A stretch of DNA of 64,000 bases from Paraburkholderia bryophila (GCF_003269035.1 NZ_QLTK01000012.1:1-64000); one strand, 5' to 3'; shown: positions 32,737-41,943, counted from the stretch's first letter. Translations and numbers: made by a program. The notes: generated by a model from the letters alone, not told the origin.

Positions 32737-35166
32737 TTACTTCCGCAACAACCGCAACCCGTTCGCCACCACCAGCAGGCTCGCGCCCACATCCGCGAAC
32801 ACGGCCATCCACATCGTGCCCAGGCCCATCACCGTCAGCACGAGAAACACGCTTTTGATGCCGAGCGCCAGCGCGATGTTCTGCACCAGCACCGCATGCG
32901 TCGCCTTCGAGAGCCGGATGAACGACGGGATTTTGCGCAGATCGTCGTCCATCAACGCGACGTCGGCGGTTTCGATCGCGGTGTCGGTGCCCATGGCGCC
33001 CATCGCGAAGCCGATATCCGCGCGCGCCAGCGCGGGGGCGTCGTTGATGCCGTCGCCAACCATGCCGACCGTCGCACCTTCCACCGACCACTGCGCGACT
33101 GCGTCGAGCTTGTCTTGCGGCAACTGATCGCCGCGCGCTTCGTCGATGCCGACCTGTTGGGCGATCGCGGCGGCGGTGTGCGGGTTGTCGCCGGTGAGCA
33201 TGGTCGTGGCGACCCCGAGGCGCTGCAATTCGGCGATGGCGGCGCGGCTCGTCTCCTTCACCGTATCGGCAACCGCGAACAGCGCGAGCACGCGCTCCGC
33301 ATCGATCAGCATCACGACCGTTTTGCCTTGCCGCTCCAGCGCGTCGAGCCGTGCTTCGAGCGACGCCGAGCATCGCCCGAGTTCCTCGACCAGCCGATGA
33401 TTGCCGAGCCAGTACGACAAACCGTCGATCTCGCCGCGCACGCCGCGTCCGGCGAGGGCTTCGAAGGCGTCGACCGTGACGCCGGCGACGCCGTGGGTCT
33501 TCGCCGCCGCCGCAATCGCCATCGACACCGGATGATCCGAGCGCCTCGCGAGACTCGCCGCGAGCGAGCGGCAACGGGCGTCGTCGACATCGGCGAGGAT
33601 CGCCAGTTCGGTTTGCACCGGTTTGCCGTGCGTCAGCGTGCCGGTTTTGTCGAGTGCGAGGCGGCGCAGTTTGCGGCCTTGCTCCAGGTAAGCGCCGCCC
33701 TTGATCAGAATGCCTTTGCGGGCCGCAGCCGCAAGCCCGCTGACGATCGTCACCGGCGTCGAGATCACGAGTGCGCACGGGCAGGCGATCACCAGCATGA
33801 CCAGTGCCTTGTAGACCCACTCGTGCCATGCGCCGCTGAACAGCAGCGGCGGCACGATCGCCACCGCCAGCGCGACGGCGAACACGATCGGCGTGTACAC
33901 CCGAGCGAACTGATCGACGAAGCGTTGCGTCGGCGCCTTGGTGCCTTGCGCTTCCTCGACCGCATGGATGATGCGCGCGAGCGTCGTGTTGCTGGCCGCG
34001 GCCGTGACCCGATAATCGAGCGAACCGGCCTGATTGATCGTGCCGGCGAACACGGCGTCGCCGACGGTCTTGTTGACCGGCAGACTTTCACCCGTGATCG
34101 GCGCCTGATCCACGCTCGAGCGACCCGCGACCACCTCGCCGTCGAGCGCGATCCGCTCTCCGGGCTTTACGCGAACCAGCGCGTCGAGCGCAATCGCGTT
34201 CAGATCGGTGGCTTGCCAACTGCCGTCGGACTGTCGGACGCTCGCCTGTTCGGGCGTGAGTTGCATCAAGCCCTGGATCGCGTTGCGGGCGCGGTCGAGC
34301 GACTTCGCCTCGATCAGTTCCGCGATCGTGAAGAGGACCATCACCATCGCGGCTTCGGGCCACTGGCGCAGGACCAGCGCACCGGTGACGGCGATGCTCA
34401 TCAACGCATTGATGTTCAGGTTGCCGTTGCGGATCGCGAGCCAGCCCTTCTTGTACGTGGTGAGCCCGCAGGAGAGGAGCGCGACGACCGCCAGACCCGC
34501 AGCCATCCAGGCCGGCGCGCCGAGCCAGCCAGCGGCCTCTGAGCCCACCGCGGCGACACCGGCGAGGGCGAGCGGCCACCACGGCTTGGCCGGCGCCGCT
34601 GCCGCGGTCGCCGGCGAGCGGTTCGGCCCGGCGTCCGCCATTTCGGGCGTGAAATCGAGAGAACGCAGCGCGGCGAGGATCGATTCGAGCGCTTCCGGCG
34701 CGTGCACGACCGTCAGCACGCGCTGCATCAGGTTGAAATCCATGCTGCGCACGTACGGCATGCGGCTGAATTTCTTGCGGATCAGCGCTTCTTCTGTCGG
34801 GCAGTCCATCTGCATGATGCGGATGGCGGTGCGCACGTCGCTGCCGACGGCTTCGGATCGCGGCAAATGGATCGGTGCGGCCGGGGGCGCGACTGTCGAT
34901 CCGCAGCAGCCTGCGTCGGCGTGATTGTGGGCGTGGCCTGCGTGATCGTGGCGTTTGTGGTCGTGGTCGTGGTCGTGCGCGGCGTGGTCGTGACCCGCGT
35001 GATCGCGACCGTCATTGCCGTGGCCATGGTTGTGCGCGCCATGAGCGTGATCGACGCGCTCGCGTTTCGCGGTTTTCCCATCAGCGTGTTCATGCCCGGC
35101 GCGCCCGTGGGCACAGGCTTTGACCTGTTCGGGACGGTCTGCTTCGGCGTGGTCGGCGTGAGACAT
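32737..35166 (-). CDS. zntA: Zn/Cd/Pb-translocating P-type ATPase
   Basis: From ATG 35166 the protein has 809 residues. A very His-rich N-terminus (about residues 15-85) precedes a heavy-metal domain with MDCPTEE. P1B-ATPase motifs follow: TGESLPV, the membrane CPCALV metal site, the phosphorylation site DKTGTLTHGKPV, the HP motif (SDHPVSMAI) and the hinge MVGDGINDAPALA. It exports zinc, cadmium or lead. The start is set by the sequence MSHADHAEADRP just inside the CadR-type promoter; an upstream in-frame extension would cross the operator. Divergent from cadR. Confidence 0.93.
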   Translation of the reverse strand: MSHADHAEADRPEQVKACAHGRAGHEHADGKTAKRERVDHAHGAHNHGHGNDGRDHAGHDHAAHDHDHDHKRHDHAGHAHNHADAGCCGSTVAPPAAPIHLPRSEAVGSDVRTAIRIMQMDCPTEEALIRKKFSRMPYVRSMDFNLMQRVLTVVHAPEALESILAALRSLDFTPEMADAGPNRSPATAAAAPAKPWWPLALAGVAAVGSEAAGWLGAPAWMAAGLAVVALLSCGLTTYKKGWLAIRNGNLNINALMSIAVTGALVLRQWPEAAMVMVLFTIAELIEAKSLDRARNAIQGLMQLTPEQASVRQSDGSWQATDLNAIALDALVRVKPGERIALDGEVVAGRSSVDQAPITGESLPVNKTVGDAVFAGTINQAGSLDYRVTAAASNTTLARIIHAVEEAQGTKAPTQRFVDQFARVYTPIVFAVALAVAIVPPLLFSGAWHEWVYKALVMLVIACPCALVISTPVTIVSGLAAAARKGILIKGGAYLEQGRKLRRLALDKTGTLTHGKPVQTELAILADVDDARCRSLAASLARRSDHPVSMAIAAAAKTHGVAGVTVDAFEALAGRGVRGEIDGLSYWLGNHRLVEELGRCSASLEARLDALERQGKTVVMLIDAERVLALFAVADTVKETSRAAIAELQRLGVATTMLTGDNPHTAAAIAQQVGIDEARGDQLPQDKLDAVAQWSVEGATVGMVGDGINDAPALARADIGFAMGAMGTDTAIETADVALMDDDLRKIPSFIRLSKATHAVLVQNIALALGIKSVFLVLTVMGLGTMWMAVFADVGASLLVVANGLRLLRK

Positions 35167-35194
35167 GGTGGCTTCCTGGTTCGATTTGTGGTCT

Positions 35195-35225
35195 AGTAAA
35201 CACCTTGAAGCCACTACAAGGTCAA
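35195..35225 (-). promoter_or_regulatory. MerR-type promoter/operator for the metal ATPase
   Basis: On the minus strand TTGACC (35220-35225) and TTTACT (35195-35200) are spaced by 19 bp, the overlong spacer typical of MerR-family promoters. A 21 bp inverted repeat (35202-35222, arms ACCTTG and CAAGGT) fills the spacer. CadR/PbrR would bind here and untwist the promoter when cadmium, lead or zinc is present. Confidence 0.85.
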
Positions 35226-35245
35226 GGCCGCTATCCGGAGGGTCC

Positions 35246-35677
35246 ATGAAAATCGGCGAACTGGCGAAAATCGCCCATTGCACGACCGAAACGATCCGTT
35301 TCTACGAAAAAGAGGGCCTGTTGCCCGAAGCGGACCGCACCGAAGCCAATTACCGTAGCTACACCGGCAAGCACGTCGAGCGGCTGCGCTTCATCCGCAA
35401 CTGCCGCGCGCTCGACATGACCCACGACGAGATCCGCGCGCTGCTGCGTCTCACCGACGCACCCGCCGAGGGTTGCGGCGGCATCAATGCCCTGATCGAC
35501 GAGCACATCGCGCATGTCGATACGCGCATCGACGAGCTGAAGCAGTTGAAAGTGCAACTCACCACGTTGCGCGAGCAATGCCACGGCGAACAGGCCGTCG
35601 AAGACTGCGGCATCGTGCAAGGTCTGACCGATATGGACGTGAGCGCGCCGCGAGCGCGGCATACGCATCTGGGTTAA
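35246..35677 (+). CDS. cadR: Cd/Pb-responsive MerR-family regulator CadR
   Basis: This 143-residue protein has the MerR N-terminal winged helix MKIGELAKIAHCTTETIRFY, then EKEGLLPEA, a long dimerisation helix and metal-binding cysteines: C77-type DAPAEGCGGINALIDEHIAH and QCHGEQAVEDCG near the C-terminus. The arrangement matches CadR/PbrR. ATG 35246 follows GGAGGG. Its promoter region is shared with the divergent metal ATPase, which carries the matching operator. Confidence 0.92.
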   Translation: MKIGELAKIAHCTTETIRFYEKEGLLPEADRTEANYRSYTGKHVERLRFIRNCRALDMTHDEIRALLRLTDAPAEGCGGINALIDEHIAHVDTRIDELKQLKVQLTTLREQCHGEQAVEDCGIVQGLTDMDVSAPRARHTHLG

Positions 35678-35789
35678 AGCGCGCCACGCATGCGAAATCC
35701 GTGTGGCGGCGGCGCGCAGCTTGACGGCAAAGGCTTCGCCGCACCGGTGGCCGGTCCAAACAATCATCGAATCCAGTTGGAGAATCAAC

Positions 35790-35990
35790 GTGTTTATCTG
35801 TAGAAACCAGTCCTGCGACGCACAGTGGGAGCAATCGGACGTCGTCATCAAGAACGAAGGGCAAGGACTGCTGTTCCGCTGCCCCATGTGCGGCGCGCGA
35901 AATTACGTCGAACGCTTCGACGGCGAAGACGGTTCGGTGCTGTACGAGCAGATCGAAGGCCGTCCCGCCACCGGCCCGATGGCCGAGTAA
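35790..35990 (+). CDS. Small zinc-ribbon protein
   Basis: The protein has 66 residues from GTG 35790, with GGAG ten bases upstream. It starts VFICRNQSCDAQWEQSDVVI and contains two cysteine pairs, CRNQSC and CPMC, forming a small zinc ribbon, followed by an acidic tail (ERFDGEDGSVLYEQIEGRPA). No specific function is recognised. It lies 35 bp before dbpA on the same strand and may be co-transcribed with it. Confidence 0.65.
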   Translation: MFICRNQSCDAQWEQSDVVIKNEGQGLLFRCPMCGARNYVERFDGEDGSVLYEQIEGRPATGPMAE

Positions 35991-36025
35991 GTCCTTTTGT
36001 TTCCAGCCGACAGCGAGCTCACCCA

Positions 36026-37429
36026 ATGAACAGTCCCACTCCCGCCGGCGCGCCGTTTAGCCAGTTGCCGCTCCCGCCCGCCGCGCTCGCGAACCTGACG
36101 CAGCTCGGCTATGTCGAGATGACGCCGATTCAGGCCGCGAGCCTGCCGATCGCGCTCGCCGGCCACGATCTGATCGCCCAGGCGAAAACCGGCAGCGGCA
36201 AGACCGCGGCGTTTTCGCTGGCCCTGCTGGCGCGTCTGGACGTCCGCAATTTCGCCGTGCAGGCCATGGTGCTGTGTCCCACGCGCGAACTCGCCGACCA
36301 GGTCACGCAGGAAATCCGCCGCCTCGCGCGCGCCGAAGAAAACGTCAAGGTGCTGACGCTCTGCGGCGGTACGCCGCTGCGGCCGCAAACGGCCAGTCTC
36401 GAACACGGTGCGCACATCGTGGTTGGCACGCCGGGCCGCATCATGGATCACCTCGAACGCGGCAGCCTGCCGTTGCAGTCGCTCAATACGCTGGTGCTCG
36501 ACGAAGCCGACCGCATGCTCGACATGGGTTTCTTCGACGACATCGCCACCGTCGTCAAGCAATGTCCGAAAGAGCGGCAAACGCTGCTGTTTTCGGCGAC
36601 GTACCCCGAAGGCATCGTCAAGCTGAGCCAGCAATTCCTGCGCAACCCGAAGGAAGTGAAGCTGGCCGAGCGGCACGACAACAGCAAGATCCGTCAGCGG
36701 TTCTATGAAGTGGCCGAAGACGGGCGTCTGCATGCGGTGGGTCTGCTGTTGAACCACTATCGCCCGGTCAGCACGCTGGCGTTCTGCAATACCAAGCAGC
36801 AATGCCGCGATCTGCTCGACGTGTTGCGCGCGCAAGGGTTTCATGCGCTCGCGCTGCACGGCGAGCTCGATCAGCGCGAACGCGATCAGGTGCTGATCCA
36901 GTTCGCCAACCGTAGCTGCTCCGTGCTGGTCGCAACCGACGTCGCCGCGCGCGGCCTCGACATCGCGCAACTGGAAGCGGTGATCAACGTCGACGTGACG
37001 CCGGACCCGGAAGTGCACGTGCACCGCATTGGCCGCACGGGCCGCGCCGATCAGGAAGGCTGGGCGCTGAGCCTCGCGAGCATGAACGAGATGGGCCGCG
37101 TCGGCAGTCTCGAACAGGCGCAAAAGCGCGAGGTGGAATGGCACAAGCTGTCCGAACTCACGGCGGCGAGCAATGAGCGGCTGTTGCCGCCCATGGAAAC
37201 GCTGCAGATTCTCGGCGGCCGCAAGGAAAAAATCCGTCCCGGCGACGTGCTCGGCGCGCTGACCGGCGAGGCGGGATTCGACGGCTCGCAGATCGGCAAG
37301 ATCAACGTGACGGAAATGTCGACCTACGTGGCCGTGGAACGCAGCATTGCGCGCGAGGCGCTGCGCAAGCTCAGCGCCGGCAAGGTGAAGGGCAAGAAGG
37401 TCAAAGTCCGCATGATGGACGACGCCTGA
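36026..37429 (+). CDS. dbpA: ATP-dependent RNA helicase DbpA
   Basis: The protein has 467 residues. DEAD-box motifs in order: Q motif (GYVEMTPIQAASLP), AKTGSGKT, PTRELA, TPGR, DEADRMLD, SAT, then the second RecA domain with VATDVAARGLD and HRIGRTGRA. The C-terminal 75 residues (KIRPGDVLGALTGEAGFDGS, IGKINVTEMSTYVAVERSIA, KGKKVKVRMM) form the DbpA RNA-binding domain that recognises hairpin 92 of 23S rRNA. It acts in late 50S subunit assembly. The start at 36026 is the first ATG giving the normal family N-terminus. Confidence 0.95.
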   Translation: MNSPTPAGAPFSQLPLPPAALANLTQLGYVEMTPIQAASLPIALAGHDLIAQAKTGSGKTAAFSLALLARLDVRNFAVQAMVLCPTRELADQVTQEIRRLARAEENVKVLTLCGGTPLRPQTASLEHGAHIVVGTPGRIMDHLERGSLPLQSLNTLVLDEADRMLDMGFFDDIATVVKQCPKERQTLLFSATYPEGIVKLSQQFLRNPKEVKLAERHDNSKIRQRFYEVAEDGRLHAVGLLLNHYRPVSTLAFCNTKQQCRDLLDVLRAQGFHALALHGELDQRERDQVLIQFANRSCSVLVATDVAARGLDIAQLEAVINVDVTPDPEVHVHRIGRTGRADQEGWALSLASMNEMGRVGSLEQAQKREVEWHKLSELTAASNERLLPPMETLQILGGRKEKIRPGDVLGALTGEAGFDGSQIGKINVTEMSTYVAVERSIAREALRKLSAGKVKGKKVKVRMMDDA

Positions 37430-37802
37430 TCGGTGCTGGCGGGCGGTGCGAGCGTTCATGCTTGCCCCGCCCGCCGTCCTGCGCTGTTCCGGGCGATGTA
37501 ATAGCTGTGATCGTTCTGATCGCCGCAGCCCCTGCCGCATCACATTCCTTCATACCCTTGGCGCTTCCCGCCGTCTTCGCGTTTCTCGCGCGGTCCCGCC
37601 TTTTCCCTGTCAATCCGGATCTCACAGGCTTCGCCGGTGGTGGCGCGCGCTCGCCCAGGCCATGACGTAAACGCATGCCGCGCATGACAAAGTTTCGATT
37701 GTGACGCTTCTTTGGCTGATGCCTAATCACCGAACCGGATGGGACCGCCACGCCGTTGGCCGTCCGCGAATCCATTGCCGGATGAAGAAAGGGAGAAGCC
37801 TT
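37430..37802. other. Intergenic region without a supported gene
   Basis: This 373 bp region lies between dbpA and the aminotransferase. A GC-rich inverted repeat (GGCGGGC at 37438 with GCCCGCC at 37469) lies just after dbpA but has no T-tract. GGGAGAAG at 37789-37796 is the ribosome-binding site of the next gene. I see no other feature. Confidence 0.5.
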
Positions 37803-38957
37803 ATGCAGAGCGCCATGCAAGCTCGCTCGAAATTGCCTGACGTGGGCACGACGATTTTCACCGTGATCGGTCAGTTGGCCGCGCAACACGATGCGCTGAA
37901 CCTGTCGCAAGGCGCGCCGAATTTCGCGCCCGACGCGAAGCTGATCGACGGTGTCGCGCAAGCCATGCGGGCCGGTCACAACCAGTACGCGCCGATGGCC
38001 GGCATCGCGGCGCTGCGCGAAGCGCTCGCCGACAAAGTCGAAACGCTGTATGGCGTGCGCTACGACCCGGCGAGCGAAGTGACCGTGATCGCCAGCGCCA
38101 GCGAAGGCCTGTATTCGACGATCAGCGCACTCGTGCATCCTGGCGATGAAGTGATCTATTTCGAGCCTTCGTTCGACAGCTATGGTCCGATCGTCCGGCT
38201 GCAGGGCGCCACGCCGGTGGCGATCAAGCTCTCGTTGAACGGCTTTCGCGTGGATTGGGACGAGGTGGCCGCCGCGATCACGCCGAAGACCCGCATGATC
38301 ATCGTCAACACGCCGCACAATCCGACTGCGACCGTGTTCGGCGAAGACGACCTCGCGCGGTTAAAGGCCGTCACGCGCAACACCGATATCGTGATTCTCG
38401 CCGACGAAGTCTACGAACACGTGGTGTTCGACGGCGCCCAGCATCAGAGCATGGCGTGCGATGCCGAACTCGCGGAACGCAGCGTGATTGTCTCGTCGTT
38501 CGGCAAGTCGTATCACGTGACCGGCTGGCGGGTCGGCTATTGCCTTGCACCCGCCGCGCTGATGGACGAGATCCGCAAAGTCCATCAATTCATGGTGTTT
38601 TCCGCCGATACGCCGATGCAGTACGCGTTCGTCGATGCCCTCGCGAATCGTGAAAGCTATCTCGGCCTGTCCGCTTTCTATCAGAAGAAGCGTGATCTGC
38701 TCGCGCACGCGTTGCGCGATTCGCGCTTCGAATTGTTGCCGAGCGAAGGCAGCTTTTTCATGCTCGCGCGGTTTCGCGGTTTCTCCGACGAAAGCGATAG
38801 CGACTTCGTGCTGCGCCTGATTCGCGATGCGCGGGTGGCGACGATTCCGCTGTCGGCGTTCTACACCGACGGCACGGACTCGGGTCTGATCCGCCTGAGC
38901 TTCTCGAAGGACGACGCGACGTTGATCGAAGGCGCGCGGCGTCTGTGCGAAATTTGA
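37803..38957 (+). CDS. PLP-dependent aminotransferase, methionine aminotransferase (YbdL)-like
   Basis: The 384-residue class I/II aminotransferase carries LSQGAPNFAPDAKLIDGVAQ, NQYAPMAGIAALREALADKV, IVNTPHNPTATVF, ILADEVYEHVVFDG and the PLP lysine in VSSFGKSYHVTGWRVGYCLA. These are close to E. coli YbdL, a keto-acid aminotransferase preferring methionine. ATG 37803 follows GGGAGAAG. It precedes a periplasmic amino-acid binding protein gene on the same strand, 120 bp away; a functional link is possible but not shown. Confidence 0.85.
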   Translation: MQSAMQARSKLPDVGTTIFTVIGQLAAQHDALNLSQGAPNFAPDAKLIDGVAQAMRAGHNQYAPMAGIAALREALADKVETLYGVRYDPASEVTVIASASEGLYSTISALVHPGDEVIYFEPSFDSYGPIVRLQGATPVAIKLSLNGFRVDWDEVAAAITPKTRMIIVNTPHNPTATVFGEDDLARLKAVTRNTDIVILADEVYEHVVFDGAQHQSMACDAELAERSVIVSSFGKSYHVTGWRVGYCLAPAALMDEIRKVHQFMVFSADTPMQYAFVDALANRESYLGLSAFYQKKRDLLAHALRDSRFELLPSEGSFFMLARFRGFSDESDSDFVLRLIRDARVATIPLSAFYTDGTDSGLIRLSFSKDDATLIEGARRLCEI

Positions 38958-39013
38958 AGCATTGTTTGATTGCGTGCACAACGACCGCGTTTTTGACCAC
39001 AGTATGATCGTGG

Positions 39014-39046
39014 CGCCTTCATGCATCAGCGCGTTGCATGAAGGCG
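39014..39046. repeat. Perfect 12 bp inverted repeat before the solute-binding protein gene
   Basis: Arms CGCCTTCATGCA (39014-39025) and TGCATGAAGGCG (39035-39046) flank a 9-base loop. There is no T-tract on either strand, so this is more likely an operator or a weak stem than an intrinsic terminator. It lies 32 bp before the ATG of the next gene. Confidence 0.6.
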
Positions 39047-39077
39047 ATAACACGGAATAGAAGGGAAGGGACCTGTT

Positions 39078-39869
39078 ATGAGATTGCTCAAGCCGTTATT
39101 GGCATTGGCCTGCGCATTCACCTCGATCGCGACTTTTTCAACGGCCGGCGCGGCCGAGGCGACACTGCGATTCGGACTGGAAGCACAGTATCCGCCGTTC
39201 GAGTCGAAGGGTCCGAATGGTGAGTTGCAGGGACTCGATGTCGATGTCGGCAATGCCGTTTGCGTCGCCGCGCACATGACCTGCAAGTGGGTCGAAACCT
39301 CGTTCGACGGCCTGATTCCCGCATTACAGGGCCGCAAATTCGACGCGATCAATTCGGCCATGAACGCTACCGAACAACGCCGCCAGGCGATCGATTTCAC
39401 CACCGTCGTGTATCGCGTGCCGACGCAGTTGATTGCGAAGCGCGACAGCGGTTTGCTGCCGACGTCCGCGTCGCTGAAAGGCAAGCGCGTGGGCGTCTTG
39501 CAGGCGTCGATTCAGGAAACTTTCGCGAAGACGCATTGGGAAACGGCCGGCGTGACGGTGGTGCCGTATCAGGATCAGAACCAGGTTTATACCGATCTCG
39601 TCGCGGGTCGTCTCGACGCGACGCTCGTGCTGGCGCCCGCGGGGCAGACGGGATTTCTGTCGAAGCCCAACGGCAAGGACTATGCGTTCGTCGGGCAACC
39701 GGTACGTGACGACAAGATTCTGGGCAGCGGTATCGCGTACGGGATTCGCAAGGGCGACACGGCGCTGCGTGAACAGTTGAACGCAGCGATCGCCAAGGTG
39801 CAGGCCGATGGTACGGTGAAGACGCTGGCGGCGAAATATCTCGGCAATATCGACGTCTCAGCGAAGTAA
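39078..39869 (+). CDS. Periplasmic amino-acid-binding protein (SBP family 3)
   Basis: A 263-residue protein with signal peptide (LLALACAFTSIATFSTAGAAEA) and an ArtJ/HisJ-type fold: LRFGLEAQYPPFESKGPNGE, LQGLDVDVGNAVC, FDGLIPALQGRKFDAINSAM, TEQRRQAIDFT and ALREQLNAAIAKVQADGTVK. It would capture a polar or basic amino acid for an ABC importer. No permease or ATPase gene adjoins it, so the transporter partner must lie elsewhere. GGGAAGGG precedes ATG 39078. Confidence 0.88.
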   Translation: MRLLKPLLALACAFTSIATFSTAGAAEATLRFGLEAQYPPFESKGPNGELQGLDVDVGNAVCVAAHMTCKWVETSFDGLIPALQGRKFDAINSAMNATEQRRQAIDFTTVVYRVPTQLIAKRDSGLLPTSASLKGKRVGVLQASIQETFAKTHWETAGVTVVPYQDQNQVYTDLVAGRLDATLVLAPAGQTGFLSKPNGKDYAFVGQPVRDDKILGSGIAYGIRKGDTALREQLNAAIAKVQADGTVKTLAAKYLGNIDVSAK

Positions 39870-39981
39870 CACGCTTCGCGGGTTCGGTTCGTGAGTCGCC
39901 TTGTTGACGATGCGTTTGGCGGCTACGATACGTGGGCCTTGCAGGTGTGCGAGGCCTGCGCACATATCGGGGAGCCGGCAG

Positions 39982-40827
39982 ATGAGCGAGACGACGAAAG
40001 CGGCCATTCAAGCTAAGCACGCGTCCGCGCCAAAGTTCTGGCGCAGCGACGCGTTGCCGTTTATCGAGGCGCGTTCCATCGACGACGGCCGCGAGGTCTG
40101 CTACGGCAAACATTCACATGAGACGTTTTCTATCGGTGCCGTGACGGGCGGGCGCAGCGTCTACGTGAATCGTCACGCGAGCGAATGGATCGGTGCGGGC
40201 GCGGTCGTCATGATGAATCCGGACGACGTGCATGCCTGCAATCCTGTTGCCGAGGAGCGCTGGTCGTATTGCATGCTGCACGTGGACATTGAGTGGCTCA
40301 CGAATCTGCAACACGAACTGGGGTTCAGCGAGAACCACGCGTTTCGCGCGTTCTCGCAGACCATGACGACAGACCGACAACTATTCGATGACTTGAACCG
40401 TTTGCATGCGCTTCTCGTGGACGGCGATATCGACCTTCTCCACAAAGAAAGCGCGACGTTTGCGTTCTTCTCCGCAGTCCAACAAAAGCTGAACCCGGCA
40501 TCTTTGCCGGATCGCGACGCCAGCCGGCAACTCTCGCGCGCGGCGGAATTCATCGCGGAAAACTGCACGAGTGCATTGAGACTCGGCGACGTCTGCAAGG
40601 CGGCCGAACTGTCGCCGTCGCATCTGATTCGCGCGTTCAAAGAGCGCTATGGCATGACGCCTCACGCGTATCTGATCAATCGGCGCATTCAGTACAGCCG
40701 CGCACAATTGCGACGCGGCCGTTTGATCGCGGACGTCGCGCTCGACGCCGGCTTCGCGGATCAGGCGCATTTGCAGCGTACGTTCAAGCGGCTGGTCGCC
40801 GCGACGCCGGGGCAGTATCGCAGCTGA
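39982..40827 (+). CDS. AraC-family regulator with cupin sensor domain
   Basis: This 281-residue protein has an N-terminal cupin ligand domain (YGKHSHETFSIGAVTGGRSV, MMNPDDVHACNP) and a C-terminal AraC HTH (LRLGDVCKAAELSPSHLIRA, YGMTPHAYLINRRIQYSRAQ, DVALDAGFADQAHLQRTFKR). GGGGAG precedes ATG 39982. This class often controls a LysE exporter, and a LysE-type gene indeed follows, convergent and 12 bp away. Control of that exporter is a reasonable inference. Confidence 0.88.
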   Translation: MSETTKAAIQAKHASAPKFWRSDALPFIEARSIDDGREVCYGKHSHETFSIGAVTGGRSVYVNRHASEWIGAGAVVMMNPDDVHACNPVAEERWSYCMLHVDIEWLTNLQHELGFSENHAFRAFSQTMTTDRQLFDDLNRLHALLVDGDIDLLHKESATFAFFSAVQQKLNPASLPDRDASRQLSRAAEFIAENCTSALRLGDVCKAAELSPSHLIRAFKERYGMTPHAYLINRRIQYSRAQLRRGRLIADVALDAGFADQAHLQRTFKRLVAATPGQYRS

Positions 40828-40839
40828 ACCGGCGGTGCG

Positions 40840-41427
40840 TCACTCGACCAGCAGATACAGCGCACTCGCCGCGAGCAACGCGGCCATCGCGCGATTGAAT
40901 ATCCTCACACGCCGCAGGTCCTGCAAGTACTTGCGCAGGAACGTGCCGGCGTACGCCCAACTCGCAATCGATCCATAACAAATCACGAAATACACGACCG
41001 CGAATTGCCAGACGAGCTGGCCGTTGCCATCGGCTGCATAGGCGCCCATGCCGGCCAGCGACGCGAGCCATGCTTTCGGGTTGAGCCACTGCATCGCCGC
41101 GCCATGTCCGTACGAGGGGCCGCGGACGGATCGATCCGCGCCGAGGCGGCCGTCGTCGATGGCGAGTTTGTAGGCCATATACAGCAGAAAGCCGACGCCG
41201 GCCCATTTGACGACTGCGATCAGATTCGGGAAATGAGCGAGCAACTCGTGCAGCCCGAGACCGATGAACAGAAGCAGCACGGTGAAGCCGACGGTTGCGC
41301 CGGTGACATGCCGCATGCTCGCGGCGAGTCCGTGCTGTGCGCCGGCGCTGAGCGCCACGACATTCACCGGACCAGGAGTAATGGAACTGGCCAGTGCGAA
41401 TGCGGCCATGGAGAGTAATGCGGTCAT
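40840..41427 (-). CDS. LysE/RhtB-family exporter
   Basis: The protein has 195 residues with six membrane segments. The signature SSITPGPVNVVALSAGAQHG lies near the N-terminus, followed by LHELLAHFPNLIAVVKWAGV, GFLLYMAYKLAI and WLNPKAWLASLAGMGAYAAD. These exporters remove amino acids or related compounds. The start at 41427 is chosen to give the standard LysE N-terminus (MTALLSMAAFALAS); the frame extends twelve codons further. Convergent with an AraC regulator gene. Confidence 0.88.
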   Translation of the reverse strand: MTALLSMAAFALASSITPGPVNVVALSAGAQHGLAASMRHVTGATVGFTVLLLFIGLGLHELLAHFPNLIAVVKWAGVGFLLYMAYKLAIDDGRLGADRSVRGPSYGHGAAMQWLNPKAWLASLAGMGAYAADGNGQLVWQFAVVYFVICYGSIASWAYAGTFLRKYLQDLRRVRIFNRAMAALLAASALYLLVE

Positions 41428-41618
41428 CGGATGCCCCGAAACAGGAGTGCGCCGGATTGGCAATGCTCGAAGGTAACGGGCGGTGAGGCGGGGTGTATTG
41501 AAGGAAATTGCTGCGCGGGAATGCAGTGGAATTGGGATCTTTCTTGCGCGGGGCGGCGGGAACCGGCCGTTCGGTATGCAAAGCGGAGATGTGCTCGGTG
41601 ACGAAAATCCGAATCCGC

Positions 41619-41659
41619 AAAGTAAAAAGCCCGGTCACGAGGACCGGGCTTTTTACTTT
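41619..41659. terminator. Bidirectional terminator after tRNA-Lys
   Basis: Perfect 18 bp arms at 41619-41636 and 41642-41659 surround the loop ACGAG. The GC-rich core (GCCCGGTC) and flanking A/T runs form an intrinsic terminator on both strands. It ends the tRNA-Lys transcript on the minus strand. Confidence 0.85.
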
Positions 41660-41666
41660 AAATCTT

Positions 41667-41742
41667 TGGTGGGGCGTGACAGATTCGAACTGTCGACCTA
41701 CGGATTAAGAGTCCGCTGCTCTACCAGCTGAGCTAACGCCCC
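41667..41742 (-). tRNA. tRNA-Lys (anticodon CTT)
   Basis: A 76 nt cloverleaf with encoded CCA. Acceptor GGGGCGT pairs with ACGCCCC, the D arm is GCTCAGCTGGTAGAGC, and the anticodon stem GCGGA/TCCGT holds the loop CTCTTAA, giving CTT for AAG codons. The T arm is GACAG-TTCGAAT-CTGTC. All stems pair fully except one G-T in the anticodon stem. Confidence 0.97.
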
Positions 41743-41943
41743 CAACAGAAACGAAATTATGCAGTAATTTCGCGAACCTGCCAAGCCTCTTTAGCAGATT
41801 TCTTAAAAATATCCTCTTCGGCGGGCCTGAGGCCTCCCTCGGTCGCGGCGCGCCGTCAATAGCACGCGGCTTTTCGCGTCCCGGTATTATGTCGCGAAAC
41901 CTTGCCGCACGAAGCATCGCGCGGCTTTTCACCGAGGATTGCC

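Noticed and set aside
32896..34542. Long plus-strand open frame (548 codons) opposite the metal ATPase gene
   Set aside because: Mirror frame of a high-GC coding strand: Arg/His/Asp-rich composition with no domain, while the minus strand encodes a full P-type ATPase.
34702..35196. Valine-rich plus-strand frame opposite the ATPase His-rich region
   Set aside because: The Val/Ala/Arg repeats are the complement of GAC/CAC-rich His and Asp codons, not a membrane protein gene.
35903..37543. 546-codon minus-strand frame opposite dbpA
   Set aside because: Antisense shadow of a clear DEAD-box helicase, with biased composition.
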